From contig JAILLQ010000004.1 of NCBI GenBank assembly GCA_024693045.1, positions 1 through 64,000 on the forward strand: a stretch of DNA of 64,000 bases, given 5' to 3'. Below are positions 59,492 through 64,000 of this stretch, in pieces. Within the stretch, counting starts at the first letter, position 1, and every line of letters starts with the position of its first letter. Source of the stretch: Treponema sp. Lineage in GTDB: Bacteria > Spirochaetota > Spirochaetia > Treponematales > Treponemataceae. Below the pieces are notes generated by a model. The model had not been told where the DNA came from and ran no database searches. It saw only the letters and a list, made by a program, of their open reading frames with translations. Position numbers and translations under genes: made by a program.

Positions 59492-61177
59492 CTAATTTTT
59501 TGGTTTTGGTATTGGATTTCTAATATCCAATCGTCTTTCCGCAAGGAATTCTTTTCCATCTTTTTCATAGGCTGTAAAGTTTTTACCACTTGCCTTTGCC
59601 TTGTACATATTTTTATCGGCTTGTTCAATAGGATTTTCAGGAACCATTCCTATTCCAAAACTAGCTGTTATGCGAACATCCTTTTCAAGTCTAGTACGAG
59701 AAATTGAAGATCTAAGATCTTCTGAAAGTCGGATAGCTTTTTCAAGGTCGTTATTTTCAATAATAATGACAAACTCTTCTCCACCATATCTATAAGCGGT
59801 AACTCCCCTTTCTTCCTTTTTCGATAAAGTTTTTGCAACAAACTGAAGAACGTAATCACCGTAAGCGTGACCATAAGTGTCATTGATGTGTTTAAAATTA
59901 TCAATATCGAGCATTATAGCCGCATATTTTTTATTTAGTAGAGAATATTTTTTTATTTTTGTATTTAAAGACCCCCGGTTATTCAAACGAGTAAGGGGAT
60001 CCAACTGAAGCTGGCTATAGAGAGAGATAATTATTATGAAAGCAACAAGCAGAACAATAAAGTTGCCGTAAATCTGTTTAACCTTTCTTACTCTCACTTC
60101 TTTTATATCAGTTTTAAGAGTAAGTGTTTCCATAATTTCAAGAAATTTTTCACGAGTCAACTGAGTAAACTGTCTTAGTAAATCAGCTTCAAACTTTTCA
60201 GCTACTTCAGAAAGTTCAAAGAAAATCTGATTTCTGGCATCTTTCATTGTTTCCGGTACAGACATCATTACTTTTTTGGTATAACGAAGTTTTAAATTTG
60301 TAAAAAAGTACTGGTCACAATAATCAGAATACATTTTTAAATAGCTCAAACCTTCCTCGTATTTTCCAAGGGCTATTGAACTTTCTGTCATAACCTGGAG
60401 AACAGGAAGATAAAAATCAAATGCATTAAACTGAGATACAATTTCTTCTGAAGAATAATATACTTTATAAAGCCTTTTTGAATCTTCATAGGCCTTAAGA
60501 TAATCGTTCTTGTACAGACTTATCATGGTTTTTATAACTTCTGCAGAACGACGATAACTTACTCCGAATTGAGGATTGAAGGTATTGATAAACTCTGATT
60601 CAGAATCAGCAATAATCTGATTGGCAGCTTGTTCTGCTTCTACAAACTTTCCTTCCTCTACACTTAGCCGGGATAAAACCTGAAGGGACTGCAAACGGGT
60701 AAATTCATTCTCACACTCATAAAAGGGTCTTATTTCATAGGCTTTTCTTATCATTAGACTCGCCTCGGAATCATCACCCAATTCCTGAAAGTATTTTGCC
60801 ATATTTGCATAAAGATAAACCAAATCGTCTTTATTACCGGCCTTTTCGGCATAAAACAAGGCATAACCGACATTGTCAAAAAAAGAAGTCATATCATAAT
60901 TTGTATAAAACAATGTTGATTTAAGCATATATAGTTCACTCAACTGCTTTACTGTCAAATTATGTAATTCCAAAAGATTGTTTATGATTTTAAGGTCATA
61001 AGAAATACTGTTCTGAGTAAATTTCATATTGTGAATTTCTCTATCCATCTTTTTTTCATTATTTTTTTGAACTTTTGATACATAAAGGCGATAACTACCT
61101 AATCCAAGTAAATTCACCAACAGAACTATAATGAGAACTAAAATGATTTTCTTATTAATATTGCGCCTGTATTTCAT
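59492..61177 (-). CDS. Membrane diguanylate cyclase (GGDEF domain) with TPR-like extracytoplasmic region
   Basis: Two TM segments flank a helical repeat region; DPLTRLNNRGSLNTKI, YRYGGEEFVIII active-site motif. Confidence 0.92.
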   Translation of the reverse strand: MKYRRNINKKIILVLIIVLLVNLLGLGSYRLYVSKVQKNNEKKMDREIHNMKFTQNSISYDLKIINNLLELHNLTVKQLSELYMLKSTLFYTNYDMTSFFDNVGYALFYAEKAGNKDDLVYLYANMAKYFQELGDDSEASLMIRKAYEIRPFYECENEFTRLQSLQVLSRLSVEEGKFVEAEQAANQIIADSESEFINTFNPQFGVSYRRSAEVIKTMISLYKNDYLKAYEDSKRLYKVYYSSEEIVSQFNAFDFYLPVLQVMTESSIALGKYEEGLSYLKMYSDYCDQYFFTNLKLRYTKKVMMSVPETMKDARNQIFFELSEVAEKFEADLLRQFTQLTREKFLEIMETLTLKTDIKEVRVRKVKQIYGNFIVLLVAFIIIISLYSQLQLDPLTRLNNRGSLNTKIKKYSLLNKKYAAIMLDIDNFKHINDTYGHAYGDYVLQFVAKTLSKKEERGVTAYRYGGEEFVIIIENNDLEKAIRLSEDLRSSISRTRLEKDVRITASFGIGMVPENPIEQADKNMYKAKASGKNFTAYEKDGKEFLAERRLDIRNPIPKPKN

Positions 61178-61215
61178 TTACCACATTATAATTGCATAAT
61201 CATATTTTTGCAAAA

Positions 61216-61248
61216 AAAAAGGCGTAGAATTCAATTTCTACGCCTTTC
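61216..61248 (-). terminator. Terminator after gltD (minus strand)
   Basis: AAAGGCGTAGAA-TTCAA-TTTCTACGCCTTT with T9 in minus orientation. Confidence 0.8.
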
Positions 61249-61282
61249 TTCTATATTATAAGCTTTTTACATTTGCGCTCGA

Positions 61283-62794
61283 TTATAGATTTGAATACCC
61301 CATAAGGTACTCATCTATTTGTCTGGCACATTCCCGACCTTCTGCAATTGCCCATACAACAAGAGATTGACCTCTGTGCATATCGCCGGCTGTAAACACT
61401 TTATCTACAGAAGTCTTATAGCCCATGGGACTAGCCAAATCAGGATTTACAGTACCAAATGATTCAACTGTATTTCTCTGCGACAGAGAAGTTCCAAAAG
61501 CTTTTGCAGTGTAATCTTCACAACCCAGAAAGCCAGCAGCAATTAAAATAAGGTCGGCTGGTAATTCTTTTTCGCTTCCTGGAATTTCAACAAGCTGCCT
61601 TTTTCCGTCTATGTTCTGAAATTCAACCTGAACAGTTTTTACACCACAAACCTTTCCATTCTTTTTATGGATTTCTTTTATTGTAGTCTGATAAACCCTA
61701 GGGTCATGGCCAAACTTTTCTATAGATTCTTCAGCCCCGTAATCAGTTTTAAGAACCTTAGGCCACTGTGGCCATGGATTATTAGCTAGTCTTTCTTTTG
61801 GAGGGCAAGGCATCATTTCAAGCTGTGTAACAGATTTACAACCCAGACGGATACTAGTTCCAGTACAATCGTTTCCAGTATCTCCACCGCCAACGACAAT
61901 TACATCCTTGTCTTTTGGATCAAAGAATTTTCCGTCTTTCAAGTCAGAATTCAAAAGAGATTTTGTTACTGACTTTAAGAAATCAACAGCGAAAAAGACG
62001 CCCTCTGCATCTGAACCAGCGGCTGAAAGCGGACGAGCTTTTTTTGCTCCACAGCAAAGGGCAATAGCATCATACGAAGAAAGAATATCATTCGCTTCAA
62101 CAGTTTTTCCAACATCGGCACCGTAAATAAATTTTACCCCTTCTTCTTCCATCAGCTTAATGCGACGCTCAATTATATTTTTTTCCAATTTCATGTTTGG
62201 AATGCCATACATCAAAAGTCCGCCAGCTCTATCTTCCCTTTCGTATACAGTTACATTATGTCCACGTCGATTCAATAAATCTGCAAGAGCAAGACCTGCA
62301 GGTCCTGAACCGATTACGGCTATTTTTTTGTCTGAACGAACTTTTGGAAGTCTAGGCTTCATGTAACCACTTGCAAAAGCGTGTTCTATAATAAAGAGTT
62401 CGTTATCATGAATTGTCACAGCTTCTTTAATATCTCCGCCATTACCACAATTACATGCTTTTTCACAAAGGGCCGGACAAACTCTTCCTGTAAATTCAGG
62501 AAAACTTGAAGTCTTTAAAAGTCTCCAGGCAGCCATATCATACTGCCCCTTGTACAAGGCATCATTCCATTCAGGAATCAGATTATGTAAAGGGCAACCC
62601 GTTACCATTCCGCCCAGTTTTAGAGCAGACTGACACATAGGAACTCCACAGTTCATACATCGTGCAGCCTGAGTTTTTCTTTCTTCCTCTGGAAGCAGAT
62701 TGTGAAATTCCTTAAAATTTGCAGTTCGTAAAAGAGGTGCAATACTGCTATTATCTTTTCTATTATACTCTAAAAATCCACTTGCTTTTCCCAT
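61283..62794 (-). CDS. gltD: Glutamate synthase small subunit
   Basis: ARCMNCGVPMCQ; GRVCPALCEKACNCG; VIGSGPAGLALADLLNRRGHNVTVYER. Confidence 0.96.
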   Translation of the reverse strand: MGKASGFLEYNRKDNSSIAPLLRTANFKEFHNLLPEEERKTQAARCMNCGVPMCQSALKLGGMVTGCPLHNLIPEWNDALYKGQYDMAAWRLLKTSSFPEFTGRVCPALCEKACNCGNGGDIKEAVTIHDNELFIIEHAFASGYMKPRLPKVRSDKKIAVIGSGPAGLALADLLNRRGHNVTVYEREDRAGGLLMYGIPNMKLEKNIIERRIKLMEEEGVKFIYGADVGKTVEANDILSSYDAIALCCGAKKARPLSAAGSDAEGVFFAVDFLKSVTKSLLNSDLKDGKFFDPKDKDVIVVGGGDTGNDCTGTSIRLGCKSVTQLEMMPCPPKERLANNPWPQWPKVLKTDYGAEESIEKFGHDPRVYQTTIKEIHKKNGKVCGVKTVQVEFQNIDGKRQLVEIPGSEKELPADLILIAAGFLGCEDYTAKAFGTSLSQRNTVESFGTVNPDLASPMGYKTSVDKVFTAGDMHRGQSLVVWAIAEGRECARQIDEYLMGYSNL

Positions 62795-62818
62795 AATAAC
62801 TCCATTTCCCCCTTTATC

Positions 62819-64000
62819 TTAAGCAGTTACTTTATGAAAGGCTTCCATAACGGCTTCATCGTGTTTCAAGCCTCTTTCTTCAGCCCTGCTGATTTCAACC
62901 AGCATTTTGTGGTAATCATTTGGAAGAATCTTCTTAAAATATGGAAGGTAATTGTCAAAATCCTTGAGAATTTTCTTGCCAAGAGCAGAAGAAGTTTCCT
63001 TTACATGTTTTTCAACAAGATTCTTTATCAGTTCGATATCATGTTCATCGCTTACTTCACTCATTGTTACAAGATCCTTATTAAGTCTTTTATAAAGATC
63101 ATGTTTCATATCGAGCACATAAGCTGTTCCACCTGACATTCCGGCTGCAAAGTTTCTTCCTGTTGGTCCTAGAATTAAAGCAGTACCACCTGTCATATAC
63201 TCAAGACCATGGTCGCCGCAACCTTCTGCAACTGCTGTTGCTCCAGAATTTCTTACACAGAAACGTTCTCCTGCTATACCATTAATATAGGCCTGCCCGC
63301 TAGTTGCACCAAATAGAGCTACATTTCCAATTATTATGTTTTCTTCAGCCTTAAAACCTGCATTTTCAGGAACTTTAACAACAAGTTTTCCGCCAGAAAG
63401 TCCCTTACCAAAATAATCGTTTGAATCACCTGTAAGTCGAATTGTTAGCCCTTTTGGAATAAAAGCACCAAATGACTGACCGCCTCCACCTATTGCATTA
63501 ACTGTGAAAGAATCTTCTTCAAGTGAATTACCAAAAGCCTTCTGTATTTCAGAACCTAAAATTGTACCAAGGCTTCGGTCTGTAGAAGTAATCTTTACAT
63601 TGAAAGTTCCTTTTCCGCTTTTCTGAACTTTTTCAAATTCTTTAAGAAGACTTTTGACATCTACAGTTTTTTCAAGTCCAAAGTCATAGACATCAACAGG
63701 ATCAAAATGAGTTTTTTCACCAAGAGGAGTTTTGTATCCTATGATTCTACTTAAATCTACCAGTGCAGCTCTCTTAAATCCCTGTTTTTCCTTGAGTTTT
63801 AGAAGATCTGTACGACCGCACATTTGATCCAGAGTATGAAGACCTGCTTTTGCCATAATTTCACGCAATTCTTCTGCTATAAATTTCATGAAATTTTCAA
63901 CATATTCAGGTTTACCAGGGAATCGTTTTCTTAGTTCACTATTCTGAGTTGCAACCCCAAAAGGACAAGTATCAAGATTACATACCCTCATCATAGCACA
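62819..64000 (-). CDS. gltB: Glutamate synthase large subunit, C-terminal part (truncated by window edge)
   Basis: MMRVCNLDTCPFGVATQNSELRKRF; C-terminal GXGXG-type domain GNVALFGATSGQAYINGIAGERFCVRNSGATAVAEGCGDHGLEYMTGG. Confidence 0.95.
   Translation of the reverse strand, partial: CAMMRVCNLDTCPFGVATQNSELRKRFPGKPEYVENFMKFIAEELREIMAKAGLHTLDQMCGRTDLLKLKEKQGFKRAALVDLSRIIGYKTPLGEKTHFDPVDVYDFGLEKTVDVKSLLKEFEKVQKSGKGTFNVKITSTDRSLGTILGSEIQKAFGNSLEEDSFTVNAIGGGGQSFGAFIPKGLTIRLTGDSNDYFGKGLSGGKLVVKVPENAGFKAEENIIIGNVALFGATSGQAYINGIAGERFCVRNSGATAVAEGCGDHGLEYMTGGTALILGPTGRNFAAGMSGGTAYVLDMKHDLYKRLNKDLVTMSEVSDEHDIELIKNLVEKHVKETSSALGKKILKDFDNYLPYFKKILPNDYHKMLVEISRAEERGLKHDEAVMEAFHKVTA

Overview
This is a contiguous chromosomal segment that looks like a spirochaete of the genus Treponema. 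The assignment rests on protein content and gene order, and no 16S is present. The composition looks AT-rich and the region is densely coded. From left to right it holds: (1) a flagellar block: flagellin C-terminus, flaG-like, fliD, a PilZ protein, tsaE/tsaB, then csrA-fliW-flgL-flgK-flgN on the minus strand; (2) six tRNA genes (Lys, Arg, His on minus; Leu, Gly, Gly on plus); (3) tig-clpP-clpX, a glycosyltransferase, a DEAD-box helicase, an SMC-like ATPase, envelope lipoproteins and serS; (4) an FHA / PPP-like phosphatase / Ser-Thr kinase cluster followed by lon; (5) a ComFB-domain protein, aconitase, argG, cysK, miaA and other metabolic genes; (6) corC-like, ybeY, pgpH-like, phoH, an LptD-like protein, uvrA, a diguanylate cyclase, and gltD with partial gltB. 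I found no rRNA, CRISPR array, transposase, integrase or prophage. The strongest non-annotation signal is a recurring promoter/start architecture. At about a dozen genes a -10-like hexamer (often with a -35-like element 17 bp upstream) ends only 6-8 nt before the start codon, which predicts leaderless mRNAs. Other points of interest are a ComFB domain fused to a carboxypeptidase-regulatory-like domain, a kinase/FHA/PPP-phosphatase cluster, a hairpin that sequesters the only evident Shine-Dalgarno of an AI-2E-type transporter gene, tandem tRNA-Gly genes with C at T-loop position 55, and an unusual middle region in the SMC-like protein. All calls are by eye, with no database search.
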